A DNA stretch of 64,000 nucleotides, taken from positions 24,005,729 to 24,069,728 of the forward strand of contig OV121096.1 of the NCBI GenBank assembly GCA_921293015.1. Direction: 5' to 3'. Source of the DNA: Phorcus lineatus (lineage: Eukaryota; Mollusca; Gastropoda; Trochida; Trochidae). The translations under genes were made by a program, and so were the position numbers. This document shows positions 48,691 through 60,907 of the stretch, piece after piece (the first letter of the stretch is position 1; each line of letters starts with the position of its first letter). A model generated the notes under the pieces. The model did no database searches. It was not told the DNA's origin and saw nothing but the letters and a program-made list of their open reading frames with translations.

Positions 48691-49473
48691 CTTTAGAGGG
48701 TCGCTAATTATAAACAGTATAATTTGAGTTGATTTTCCATGCTGAACCTTCCTTGACCTGTAATGGGTAGATTATATGTTATAGGATGCCAAATTGTTAA
48801 ACATTTATGTATTAGAAGGGACTTTTGATTACATAATATCCACTTGAAACTTTAAATCATTGATAGTAATGAATACCTAATATATATAGGATAATTGGAT
48901 GGAAAAATACAAAATATTTTGCAGAATTTTTTAAATTGAGAAGCCTGCCTTCACAACAGCAATCACTTTTGGATACACTGTAGGACTAAGATTCCATGTA
49001 ATCCTAAAAATTCAATAGTTTGTTATTATACTGACAAAATGTCCCCATTACAATGCAGTGTTCAAATGACTTAAGTTAAAGATTTCTTTCATTGTAGATT
49101 TTAATTTTGAAAATCAGCTTGCATGTTTAGTCCGAAGCTTTGACTTTGACTTGGAATACACTTTGAATTTTGTGTACCTTGATTGATATTTGTTAAAATC
49201 TTTAACCCATACTCTGAATATATGTATAAATATTTTAGTAATTACTTCAAAAACACTGAGAAGGTTTAAAAATTCATGTCCTATTTTAAAGTTATTTTAA
49301 TCGCTGATGTTATGAATCAGGCTGAACCAAGCATGTTTATTTAGTATCAGAGGTCAGGGTGACCCAACCAATCGATTAGCTGGACTATTGATCACCACTC
49401 GGCTGTAGCTAGCTCAGCAACGCATGCAGGGAGAGAGAAGAATTTGAGATAACTCTTAATTCTAACTGCGAGT

Positions 49474-49790
49474 CTCTAAAGCTTGCTCTCAACTTGCCTC
49501 TAAAATGAAAAATATTTCAAATTTAACAGTTTACCAACTTGAATATATAGTATGTAAGAAATTGCTTTGTTTGCATTACCACACTTGCATTGAGTGAAAT
49601 ATACATGAGAAGTGATTGAAAATAAATGAATTCTCTAAAGTTTACTATCAACTTGCCTCAGAACTTAAAAATATTTCAAATTTAACTGTTTACCAACTTG
49701 AACATCAAGTATATGTGAATTTATTTTCTTTGTTTTTACGATATTGGCATTGAGATAATTTAACATGAGAACTTCAAGATAAACTTGATA
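49474..49790. repeat. 159-bp tandem duplication
   Basis: 'ctctaaagcttgctctcaac' at 49474 and 'ctctaaagtttactatcaac' at 49633 begin two diverged head-to-tail units that share 'aaaaatatttcaaatttaac' and 'tgtttaccaacttgaa'. Confidence 0.8.
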
Positions 49791-50045
49791 ATGTTAAAGT
49801 TTGGCAATGGCTAGCATTAACATATTAGCTATCAGCACTACCTAAAATTTTGAACAGTTACTTTGTGTCAGTATGGTCATCCTATGTTTAAGTGGTTTTA
49901 TAACTCTGCCTAAAAACTGTTACAACTACATTGTGTCAATATGTTTTTTTTTAACTATGGCTAGCTTGTGTAATATTACTTTTTTTTAACCCTGTGTAGT
50001 GATACACCACTAAATTATGGATGACAACTTCTTTATTTATTTTTG

Positions 50046-50085
50046 CACAACGTTTCTGGGCTACTTCTTTCTCCTTCATCAGGTG
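50046..50085 (-). ncRNA. Hammerhead-like core in a Penelope-type tail
   Basis: Minus strand: CAC (stem I), CTGATGA, a weak stem II of 19 bases, GAA, ACGT, U, then GTG closing stem I. It is followed by 'aaataaataaagaagttgtc', the dispersed tail sequence also seen at 43276-43410. Same layout as the motif at 6036-6080. Confidence 0.4.
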
Positions 50086-50582
50086 GATGAACCATAACAT
50101 CGTCCTGTATCATTGTGTCAATATGTTTTTTTGTTGCTATTACTATATATCACCCATAAACACTGCCTAAAAACTGTAAACAGAAAGTGTCAGTATGGTG
50201 TACAGGCAATGGGGGGCCGTGTACCAGTTGTGCCCTGCAGGTGTAGGGAGGCAGGTGTCACCATTGGTACAGGGACTTAGAGGGATGTAGGTATGCCCTC
50301 GGGCAGACAGCTTATTTCTCTACCCACCTCTTGTGATCTATTGTGCTCAGTGACTCACTACTCAACACCCACATCACACTATGATGCATTGAACTGTAGC
50401 TAACACCCACCACTGCTGAATGATGGTTTGATCTGATTCACCAAATATTTGTGACTGAAGGGTTAATTGTTAATATCTTCTCCATTTGTGTTTGTGTACA
50501 AAAATGTCAAGATATTGAGGCTATATTCACTTTATCATATTTTTAGACTGTTTATTCAGTAAATTACATATTTATGACTTTT

Positions 50583-50818
50583 GTATTTGTTATCAATATA
50601 TGGACAGTGCTTCTGTGTATTTGTTATCAATATATGGACAGTGCTTCTGTGTATTTGTTATCAATATATGGACAGTGCTTCTGTGTATTTGTTATCAATA
50701 TATGGACAGTGCTTCTGTGTATTTGTTATCTATATATGGACAGTGCTTCTGTGTATTTGTTATCAATATATGGACAGTGCTTCTGTGTATTTGTTATCAA
50801 TATATGGAAAGTGCTTCT
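50583..50818. repeat. 34-bp minisatellite, about seven units
   Basis: The unit 'atatggacagtgcttctgtg' plus 'tatttgttatcaat' repeats about seven times with very few changes (ctatatatgg in unit 5, atatggaaag in the last). All three plus-strand frames are open through the array, giving overlapping repetitive ORFs that I treat as artefacts. Confidence 0.95.
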
Positions 50819-52789
50819 TTCTTGCTTTTCCTCTTTGAATGAGTGTCTGGAGCTATGTATCCCTCTAACATTCTGCTGCAATTTTCATTTACTCATATAC
50901 ATATAAAAATATGTAAAATCTGTGGTACATTTCACTTAGAAAAAATAAGATCATTCAAATTTTCCCCCTATATGTTTAGCCTCGTCATCCTGACTGAATG
51001 AACATGTTTCCCCCAGTGTATCTACATTGTAAAGTTCATGGACAGTCATTACCCAGCAATGACAGTCACAAAAATGCGAGCACACTTACACTGATGGGGA
51101 AATGAATACAGCAAACCGTGTCACCTGACCTCAGCTTATAGTGATTCTAAGCTGCCTTTGCTCTGCAATAGACATGGATTGGGATTTATCTGCACTTCTG
51201 TTGGATCAGGGTTTTGGTTGCATAACCCCTTAAGTGCATTTTCATACGGGCCTGACCTTATTTCCAACCCTCATTAAAGTTAACATCAATTCCGATTCTT
51301 TGACTTTACACTAAGGTTATCTTTGTGAGTTAAGGTTGCATTAGAATATCATGTAACGGAACCTAGATCTGCTCACACAAAGAAGCTTGTACTACAATAA
51401 ACCATGGTTTAAGAGAGTGAGCCACTTTTATTCCATGTTTATAGGTAGGAAGATTTTTTTTAAAAAGGGCAGTAAAAAGGGTTTTACAGGTGTGACAGCT
51501 CTTTTAGGGCACTGTCCTATTTTTTACTTTATGTGAATAATATATTGTTTCAGCAAATCTCAAAGATTAAAAAAACCCTAAGAAATCTGCTATATCCATG
51601 CAGAATAGCCACGTACATTTTGCCAATGTCAAATTTTCAAATTACAAAAATAGTAGACCAGGATCAAAGTCAGGATCTCATGTTATTGGGAATGTGATAG
51701 TAGTCATCTGCAACTGTCAACAAATATTTGATTTTCAAATTTAGTTAAAAAGGTCACATTGTATCTAGCTACAAATATTTCTTGTATTTCATTACTTAAA
51801 ACAGGCCACATGATATATATTTAGCAAAGAATGTTTAAATTTAAATATTTATGCTAATAAAGTCTCATGATTAAAAGCTAAGTAAATCTTTTAACTTAAA
51901 ATTTTACTAAACAAGGTCACATGATATATATATATATATATATAAAGTCAAAGTATGCGAGTGTCATGTGTTCATCAGCTAGCTATCAATCTCCATCAGC
52001 TGCTTGTCAGTAAATCAAATCACATAGTTACAACTCAATCAATCTAATCAGGGTTGGGTGTCGTTGTGTTGCTTCAAGTCATTTCGTTATGAGATCTTGT
52101 TGAATCAAGATCGTTATATAAACCCACAAGCTAAGTTACCTTTGGTGCTTCGTTGTCAAATTATATGACAATTATTCTGGAATTGTCTACTGTGTCAAGC
52201 AGTCAAATTGGTGTAAATTTGTGTTTTCCTGTTGTTGATTCTAATTGACGACACTTTGTCGACCAATCAAATCCATTGACTGATTTAGCTGCCTTGTGAG
52301 TTCAAGAAAGTCTTATAACAGGAAACCGCATCTCCTATGTTTGGAGTTATGGTGATTACTTCCCAGTAAAAACCAGTGTTTTCATCCAGTTGGTGATATG
52401 CAAGTTGCATAACAACAACAATTATTTTTTATTCAAACATCTGACATTTGCCTGGAGTACCCAATTTGCCCACTGCTTAAAAGTACTACTGCCTAGAATT
52501 TGACAACTGATTTGCATTAATGGTGTCAGTGTAAGATTCTAAGAGATATTCCTTTCTGTCAAGCTATCAACTTGATCAAGTTAATGAGAAAATCGTACAA
52601 CAACCAACAGACAGAGGTTTGACATTTTCTACCAATCTTATCAAACATGGAACAAGTGTCCTCATCAAGTTGACAAATCGTCATTGGAGTCCTTTAATGA
52701 CAGTTCTTTTGTCCATCAAACCCTCAAAGCTCGTCTCCCTGGAGGCGTTAAGAGATATTGTGACATCAGGTTAGACAGTCCTCCTGGGA

Positions 52790-52850
52790 TTGCTACGTAG
52801 TGCCCGAAGCTGTTGGTCTGAGACAGGGTTGTTCTGTTACACCCTCTATA
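52790..52850 (+). pseudogene. Possible non-LTR reverse transcriptase crumb
   Basis: One frame reads VGLRQGCSVTPSILI (about 52810-52855), resembling the conserved LRQGCxLSPxLF block of LINE reverse transcriptases. Flanking sequence shows stops and no further RT motif, so at most it is a small decayed fragment; chance cannot be excluded. Confidence 0.3.
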
Positions 52851-53824
52851 TTAATATGCTCTGCAACTAGCTGATCAGTGTGCATCGAACAGTATCTGGC
52901 TTACATCGTCTCTCACCTGCTGTCCTCATGTGCAATATGGATGCTCAAGGTATTTCTGCATATTTTTTATATATGTTGGTTTGATTATGATGTGTTATGA
53001 ATGAAAGATTGGGTTGTAAGCTCAAGTCAAGTATTTGGAAATGAGGATTATTTTTGGACATGAATAAGAATAATATATATCATTTGGCTCCAGGTTATAC
53101 AATGTTTATGAAGTGATTTTTTTTGTATTTCAACTGACTTGTTTGAGGGTTTATCGACCTTATGTTTTTCCCATTGGGCTTATTAACATCTTTGAATTAA
53201 AAATTATCTAAAGGGAATAAATTGAAAAATCGTTGTCCATGTGTTAAAATGACTAGATTTCCCCTGACAAATTTACTTGTGAGTTGTTATGGATTTTAAA
53301 GTTTGACATGAATCAATGAGAAAGTTTGTTTTCTTCATGTTTATCTGATTTCACAAGTTTTGTCAAAACACAAAGCAAAAATGGTAATATAGGCTTTTTG
53401 TTTTCAATAATGGCAGCTGATTAACTAGAGGATGTGCCTTTCAACTTAAATAGAGTTGTTTTCTTTAATATTTTGAAATTTCACTGGCTTTCTTTGTTTC
53501 TAATTCATAATATCCTAATTTTGAATAGAAGTAAATGTTCTAAAACCTAATGTTTGGCATGGATTCAAGTAGTGTAATTAAGCAGAACAGAAAATGAATA
53601 AATTGTAGATAAGGAGCATAATATGTTTTTGAAGATGATAGTCGCCAAGCTGGTTTTAAAATCGCAATGCAAGTTGAGCTTAGATTTTCTAGTTTTAAGT
53701 TTTTGTTCCCTCTGCTTGTTGAAAAACCTATGTTTCTATAATGCATTGAAGGCCAATACTTGCACTGAGGGTATTACTACCTTTTAATGTTATTTCTACA
53801 AACAGAGGATTTAATTAAGATGTA

Positions 53825-53882
53825 TGCTGCTGTAGGGCTGAAATATTGCCCAAGAGGCATTAAACAATAATTCACTCACTTA
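53825..53882 (+). mobile_element. SINE 3' tail fragment
   Basis: 'gggctgaaatattgcccaag' followed by 'gcattaaacaataattcact' and CACTCACT resembles the tail of mollusc SINEs ending in (CACT)n. Confidence 0.5.
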
Positions 53883-54867
53883 ATTAAAATGTGTTGTCAA
53901 ATCCTTGGTTGACTACCTCATGCTGGTGATTTTTGTTCTGTGGATTGAAAATACAGGTGTATAAACATTGTTGATGCAAATATTTCATAAAGGTGTGACT
54001 GCTAGTTAAATACTTTCTCAGGCATATCCTTTGTGCCTATGATTGGATAAGGTAAGAATTTATCAGGATTGTCTAGTTTAACATGTTGAGGGATGTACAG
54101 AGACAAGGATGTTAATACTTGATTGAGCTGTGTCAGATTGTCTTGACAGTGAAACTGATGTATCCCATAAAAATAAACATAGAAAAAGTTTATAGGCAGT
54201 TTTTACATTTGCAATACTCCAATGACTGCAAAGTGAATATTTTAATGGGGCGGCAGCACGTCTTATGAACATTTTTTTTCATCGAATTTTCCAAAACAAA
54301 CATTAGCTTGTGCCAAATGTGTTATCTTGAGAGGATCAAAACATCTCATTATTCTACCTGGGCCCAGGTGTTCGAAGCTCTCTTAGTGCTAAGTTAGTCA
54401 TAGTTCAGGTAAATTGGTTTCAAGTTAAAGTTTGAATGAACAGCCCTAACATCAATTTGTTCCAAATATGCAAATACTTGATAAAGGTGTGGCCAGCTTT
54501 CACAGAGATATTTAACTGGTAAGATAGGTAATCAGATTTACATGCACATTTATCTCTGTCATGCTTACGTTCATGATTCACAGCTTAAGCTAGGTGTTGC
54601 CTACAGTCTGACAGGCAATCTTCCGTCTTGCACGCTTGAAGAGGTTTGTTATTTGGTCGGGACGATTGATGTAAGGCTCTCATGTGGCCTCGCACTATGT
54701 ACAATTTAAGACATCATTCCTTTTTGACAGGCTGTTCATATGCAGAGACTTTATGAACTTTAACTTTAACCTTTATCACTTATTGTTTTTGTTATTTAAG
54801 GCATGTATCTCCATTGTGATGAGGCCTTTCAGATATAGTCATAGATCTAACCATGGGGAGTGTTCCG

Positions 54868-55075
54868 ATATGGGATAGCGCACTGGTTGGCTCATTGGGC
54901 TTTGGGTCAAGTGGTCCGGGGTTCGAATCCCACTAAGGGCTTGGCAATAGTTCAGCAAGGTTTAACAGCAATGCAATGCCACAATTGTGTTGCAAGCTTT
55001 CTCCCTGCAATAATACTAGCAGGCATAATATAAGTGAAATTCTCTTGAAACTGGTGTTAAACCCTTGAGTAACCT
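54868..55075 (+). mobile_element. tRNA-Pro-like SINE, nearly complete
   Basis: The head 'gatagcgcactggttggctc' plus 'gggctttgggtcaagtggtc' and B box 'ggggttcgaatcccac' look like tRNA-Pro with TGG in the loop. The body follows with 'ccacaattgtgttgcaagct', 'tctccctgcaataatactag', 'tataagtgaaat' and 'cttgaaactggtgttaaacc'. This is the only copy here with head and body together. Confidence 0.8.
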
Positions 55076-55884
55076 GACCACATCTCAGTGTTAACAAATC
55101 AGTCATGTTTGCGAGGAAACTACACACATAGACCAGGCACCATTGCTAGCACTGAACGTCACTGCTTTACCATTCAACCGTAACGTGGGTTGGCAATATT
55201 CCATCTTGCGCACTTGACAAGGTAAGGTATGAATACATGAGGGTTGATTGCTGTTAACAGTAAAATCAAGGCTATTTTGGACAGAGTAGGTGATGCATGA
55301 CGAAGTCTTTATGTAGAAATAGGTCACATTTATTGCTGTATTTCATTATGCAGTCAATATACATATACTTGTACCTTTCACATGATGTTTGCTAACTGAT
55401 TACAGGTTAGTTTTGACACATTCAGTGATGCATGACCATTTGGAAATGGATCCTTTTTATAGCTTAATATTTCAATATATATTTTATGGTCCATTCATAA
55501 TGTGACCTTTCATAGCTTTTCAGTCTGAGTCAAACCACAGCAATTTTTTGAGGTTCTCTGAGGCATGACAATGGTCTATATACAAAAGGGTATATATTGC
55601 CTTTAGCTTGTTGTGTTACAAAGTTCATTGACATAGAGATTTCAAGGTTACAAAGGGATTGTTCTATTTTATTACTTTAAACTGTGAGTTAAAAGTTTAA
55701 TATTTTATGTAAGTGAAAGGGACATAATTGAAATAAGATAGTTTCTACATTATGTTGCTTAGAATTTGAATTAATTGAACTCATTATTCACTTCTTATAA
55801 AGGCAATTATTAGACAACTTATGGAAAAAGAAGGTCAAACAATGACATATATACCTTTTTAAGTAGTTTAAATCGAAATCATAA

Positions 55885-56012
55885 CCACAATAATGTTGCA
55901 GGTTTTCTCCCTGCAATAATAATAACGGCCGTTATGTAATTGAAATTAATAACGGCCGTTATGTTATTGAAATACTCTTGAAAGCGGCGTTAAAACCCAA
56001 ATCACCTCGCCC
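55885..56012 (+). mobile_element. SINE body with duplicated ATAACGGCCGTTAT palindrome
   Basis: Same body as the copies at 15445 and 54868, ending 'cttgaaagcggcgttaaaac' and a C/T-rich tail. A 27-bp internal duplication places the 14-bp palindrome ATAACGGCCGTTAT at 55922-55935 and again at 55949-55962. It lies about 215 bp upstream of NHERF exon 2. Confidence 0.75.
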
Positions 56013-56226
56013 CTCCTTTACTCAAGTAGTTTCCAGGACTTTTGATTTAGCCTTGATCTAGGTTGATTTAGGACCTGTTTTCGCCCAACCCCCCTATGTA
56101 TGAATGATTGGGTAACAACCCCCTCCCACTGCCTTGATTTGAGGATTCTGCACTGGCAGTTTTTCGGACATATTTATTGATTTGATCTTTTCTTCTTTGC
56201 AACTCATTTTCACATTCTGTCCCCAG

Positions 56227-56682
56227 AGTCTGCCCAGGAAGATGTTCCCCCCCCTTACAATGACGTCACAGAAGCGCCTGTCAATACCACACAGGTGGAA
56301 GCTGTCCAATCAGCCGTCAGCAACACAACCACGTCAAGCCAGTACATCCCTCGCTTATGTCACATGAAGAAGCGACAAGATTTCAATGGATACGGTTTTA
56401 ATTTACACGCGGAGAGAGATAAACCTGGACAATATATCGGTCAAATCGACGACAATTCTCCGGCCCAGGCTGCTGATCTTCGGGAAGGAGACAGGATAGT
56501 GGAAGTGAATGGTACGAACATTGAGTCGGAGTCTCACCAGCGTGTAATCGAGTTGGTGAAATCAGGAGGAGACGAGACGCGCATGCTCGTGGTTGACAAG
56601 GAAACCGATGAATACTACAAGAGTCAGGGCATCACTGTCTCAAGCTCCATGGCTGAGGTCCGGCACACCTCCAGTGTGAAAG
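56227..56682 (+). CDS. NHERF1-like: NHERF-like scaffold, coding exon 2 (PPPY linker and PDZ2)
   Basis: The acceptor is tgtccccag|AG and the phase is 1, so codon 122 becomes GAG. Residues 122-273 follow: an acidic/Thr-rich linker with PPPYND (129-134, a PPxY motif that could bind WW domains), VEAVQSA (145-151), then PDZ2 from PRLC (163-166) to about 246. PDZ2 keeps GYGF (176-179), [14 protein letters not shown] (209-217) and class I His225. By hand alignment PDZ2 matches PDZ1 at about 60 of 93 positions, including [11 protein letters not shown] and [12 protein letters not shown]. The tail ITVSSSMAEVRHTSSVK is Ser-rich. The donor is AAAG|GTTAGT, phase 1. Confidence 0.93.
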
Positions 56683-58488
56683 GTTAGTAACATCATCTCC
56701 TTGCTTCGTTTGGTCTTTTACAAGACTGTCACACCTTCAGTGTGAATGTTGATACTATTCCCTTTCCTTCATAAAATTTGTTTCTGAGATTTGCAAATCT
56801 TAAGTCTGAAAGGTTACTAAGGTTCACTTTTGTTCTTCCTTAAGTATCAAGATTTGTTATCCATTTATATATTCATTCCATGTTTTATATATTCATATTC
56901 TATGGTCAAGAATGATTTCTCTCTTATGTGATTACATTACATCCTTCATTTATTTAATTTTTCGCTTGAAATGGTAATGTTGAAATTTGGAGTCAAATTT
57001 GACAAACCAAATGTCAAAGGTGGGAGCTTCTACCAAGATATTTGTATGGGCGTATGTTCAGAAGTTTTTGCTATGATTGTTTTGGAGACCATGACCCAAA
57101 ACCATCTGCATTATGTTGATATTTATTCTTTAGATCTTATTGTATAAAGGCATTAAAAACCAAACATAATAGCCATGGTAATAAAAGTCTTATGATTCTT
57201 CATTGTAAGATTTTGTGGAGTAACAGTAATTGTTTCCTCCTCTGTGGCATGATAGTGTTTTGATGCTGTAATTATTGTCTTCAATGCTTTTGTTGCCCAT
57301 AGTTTCCATAATATTTCATGATATGCATTTGAAATGGTTTAAAATATTTGGCAATTTTGGTATTTCATTTTAGTCAATTTCATTTGACAAAACCACCTCA
57401 ATGTATTTGCATATCAGAAATATTGTTTCTTGGAACAATATCTAGCATGAGAATGTTTTAATAAGATAAAGTGATGCATGTTCTCAAAGTTTATTCCTTC
57501 GACTGTTGTTAATTCTATTTTATGCACTCCTGATAAATCTAAAGATATACGTAAATTACAATTTTATTTATCACACTGTTTATGAGACCCTTACAAAGAT
57601 ATTTCAATTATCTTTGTTTCTAAATAACTGAAAAATTAATTAATAAATAACTAACACTTCGTATGGAGAAAAAAGGTCAAACAATGTTTTTGTCCTTACC
57701 AAACAGTGTCAGGATGATTCAACTATTGTAATGAGATAATGTTGTTAATTCTATATTATGCACTTCAAATAAATCTGAACAATTGACAAGATATACTTAA
57801 ATTACAATTTTGACTATCGCAATGTTTATGAGACACTTACAAAGATACTGCAATTTTCTTTGTTTCAAAATAATTGAAAAATTAACTAATCAGTAATTAT
57901 ATTCCTTCATATCAGGAAAATTGTAAACAACAAGTCCAACAAGGTATATGTCCTTACCAAACTGTCAAGCTGATCCCATTATTGTAATGAGATAATGTGA
58001 TCAGTATATTCTTGTAATATGAAAAAGCTGATATGATTTATACATATGATATGGGATTAGCTTTAGGGTACTTTTCTGATTAAGCTCATAAATCAAGTGT
58101 GATTAACTAAGTGATTTGGCATACACTAGCAGGGAATAATGGAAACCAATTCTTGTAAATAATCCTTGTACCAATTTGATAGAAATATTTTTTATTGCAT
58201 TAGTGGGAAAATAGTAACACAATAGAAAAAAGATGATGAAATAACATTGAAAAAAATATCATGTATCATGATCACTTGTTGAAAGGTCACATGAAGGTAA
58301 TATCTATACAAATGATTAATTTTGTAAATTTCAAAAAGACACAAATTTTGCAAGAGTTTATTCAAGAATTTTGCATAGTTCAGTTGATAAAACAAGTATG
58401 TATCAAGTTTTAAGTACAGTCATTTGACAGGAATAGACATAGTTTATCCAAGTAGTCAGGTGATAACACTTAAGTATAACTACTTCAG
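56683..58488 (+). other. Intron 2 of the NHERF-like gene
   Basis: 1.8 kb, AT-rich. It contains a diverged ~236-bp tandem duplication at about 57505-58000. The acceptor 'aactacttcag' precedes AGGAAGAACAG. Confidence 0.8.
57505..58000. repeat. ~236-bp tandem duplication in intron 2
   Basis: Two units start 'gttgttaattctat.ttatgcac' at 57505 and 57741 and share 'gtttatgagac.cttacaaag' and 'gtccttaccaaac', with many point differences. Confidence 0.8.
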
Positions 58489-58632
58489 AGGAAGAACAGG
58501 TGTCCGCAGTCGTGGAATCCCCCCCACCTGTCTTCAACATCCCCCCTCCTCCCGCGGAGTTGCCCCCTCAAGAGGAGGAGGATGATGGGGAATTTAATGT
58601 TGATGAGTTGAGAGACCTGGGCAGCCAAGATG
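58489..58632 (+). CDS. NHERF1-like: NHERF-like scaffold, coding exon 3 (Pro-rich/acidic linker)
   Basis: 144 bp, phase 1 at both ends, residues 274-321. It reads EEEQVSAVVESPPPVFNIPP, then a PPPAELPPQ stretch and an acidic cluster EEEDDGEFNVDELRDLGSQD. The Pro-rich part could bind SH3 or similar domains; the acidic part is in the position of the linker between PDZ2 and the ezrin-binding tail in NHERF1. The acceptor is cttcag|AG and the donor GATG|GTAAAC. It joins exon 2 as G|AG = Glu. Being symmetric, it could be skipped without a frameshift. Confidence 0.85.
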
Positions 58633-60907
58633 GTAAACTTTCCTCTGCAGTCTGCACAAACAGCGTTGCCTTGTTCTGTTGCTGTCGCCTCTCAAACTGT
58701 GCTCCGCTTGGGGCCCGGTGCGTTCCACGGGCTTGTCTCAATGTCAGCATCATCAAATGCATGCTCAACATACAAATACATTAGAGTCATAACAGATTCG
58801 GGAGCTTTCTGTTTTGGAAAGCAATTTTCACTCGGATTTTGTTTGACCATTTGATAGTTATCATTTAATGCAAGTTCAATTTTGGTATTGGTGTTATGAA
58901 GATACAATGATATGGAAACAAAAATTATGTTCATAAAAAAGTCTTTTGCTTGCCAAAAAGGAGCCAAAATTTATTTTAAAATACAGGCTGCTTTTGCTTT
59001 GGTCAGAGTATGAAAAATGACATCACCAAGTCCTATAAGATACCAAACTTGATAAAGTTTTCTTTGATATAAACGCTGTATATTGGCCTGGGGACGGTAA
59101 CATCCATCTCAATCTATTGTATTGCAAAATTGCCAGTCCAAACTCATTTATACTAGCCAAATATATCTGAATTCATTTCATATCTTACTTAGCACTTAAG
59201 GCCTCAAGTCAATGCATTTTGCAAGCCTCAGCATATTTCTCACTAGCAGTGAGCTACTAGACTACCCTTGTTGAGCTTGGTGACATCAGATGACACTGAG
59301 GCAAGCCTGAACAAGAACACCTAGGCGTGAACTCTTTGATTTGACCACTGTGAGCTTGTATTCTACTTGACCTGCTTCTGTCTTTGTAGACCAGTTTGTT
59401 CTTGTGTGAAATAATCTGTCACTTTGACATTCTTGTGTGCAGATTAATACCTGTTTCAGCGCCATTTCTAATTTTCAGGAAACATTTAATCACATTTTCT
59501 TTCAGTGTGACCTAGATGCTGTTGGCACATTGTTGAATCTCTTTTGATAGCAGTTTATTCTTTAGCAGCCTCCTAACAACATTTCTATATTTTTTGTGTA
59601 TATAAGTAAAGATATGATTCTATCATACATGAAGAGAGTTAGGTTTAACAATGGGATGATCTTTTATATTAAACAAGTTTTAGATATTTCATTGAAATTT
59701 ATTTTAATAATCAAATATTATTTTGTACAAAAAAATCAAACAAAATATTAAAGTTTTTATAATTTAATCAAGGTTTTATAAATTTAAAGGAATTTCAATA
59801 GTTTTTGAAAATATTCAAGTTCCAGTATTCAAGTCCAAAATTTTTAAATTCTGTCTCATGACAGTTAACCTTATGAAATTGGCAGACATCTATAATTCTT
59901 TGTAATGTTAACAAGTTTGTGAAATTGTGTGCTTTAACATGTTGCTATTGGTTGTGATCCACTTTCTTGAGTGTGGCTACTTGACCTAGATCTTTTATAG
60001 TTGATTCATTTACGTAGACTGCACAAGTAGAATACAGGCTTTCTGCAAACTTTTTTCAGAGAAGCACCAAGTTTGTTAGTGAATCACTAGATGTTTTGCT
60101 TCAAATAAAGATTTGAATTCTGTTATGAGAAATAGATTCTTTTTCAGGTCTTAGAACCATTTTACTTTAGTGAAGATATAATTAACTTATGTTGGATCTC
60201 ATTTATTCATTTCTCAACATTTTAGTCTCTAAGAACCACAATATTTTCTAGATAACATTACAGTCTTCAATTATTCGCTTGTAAATATGAGTTTTAAATT
60301 TTTCTTCAAGAATCTTATTTACTTGTTAAGATTGTTCAAAATTGTTTTGTTATGATACATTCATTCCATATTATTCCTAGTAGGAAACCATGCCCTATCA
60401 TCAGATGAACCATTGTTGTTTTGTGCTAAATGGGGAAATGTCTTTATCTTTACGGTGGTAACTCTAAAAAGATTGGTTACTATGGTTTCAAATTCAAACA
60501 ACTCCAATATTATTGATTTCTGGTTATAGGAATGATTACTCTAATGTCATTAAGGATAAAATAAAAATTTTCTATAATGTTTCTTTGTGGTGAAAATTGA
60601 TAATTTCCTTTTTTGTAAATGTAGTGGAGATCATTTGAAATATAAAGATTAAAAGGCTTAATGAAAACAAGTTGTAAAATCAAAACGCTTCCCCATAAAA
60701 TGAACAAGAGTTTTTTTTTTCTTATCTTGTTATAGTAATTAAGTCTGTGGAACATCTCTAAGGAAGTGTCTGTATTGTTTTGTGGTCTCTAAAAGCAAAA
60801 TAATGGAACACTCATCTTATCAGACTATAAAAGTACATAAAGCTTTTGCTTTTAAGCAAAAGTAATGTTTTGGGTTCATAGATATAATGGTGAAGTGATG
60901 TTTTCAG
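58633..60907 (+). other. Intron 3 of the NHERF-like gene
   Basis: 2.3 kb, AT-rich, without recognised repeats. The ORFs at 58630-58854 (+) and 58692-58967 (-) lie in the intron start and have no domain. The acceptor is 'gatgttttcag'. Confidence 0.75.

Larger units (their letters stand above)
40234..56226 (+). other. Intron 1 of the NHERF-like gene (~16 kb)
   Basis: Bounded by CAG|GTAGGT and a pyrimidine-rich acceptor, ttctgtccccag. It contains SINE relics, Penelope-tail palindromes, a TIR element at 47043-47616, minisatellites and several GC-richer patches (about 45530-45660, 48400-48680, 50200-50300) that might be enhancers. ORFs within it (40305-40529, 40766-41044, 42549-42860, 43134-43475, 44722-44919) show no domains. 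An additional small exon cannot be excluded, but none is needed to keep the frame. Confidence 0.75.

Noticed and set aside
50574..50906. Three overlapping plus-strand ORFs (CVFVINIWTVLL type)
   Set aside because: A 34-bp minisatellite read in three frames; no membrane protein is implied.
42031..54945. Functional tRNA genes at 42031, 36306, 22409 and 54868
   Set aside because: Acceptor stems do not pair properly, and one copy is fused to a SINE body.
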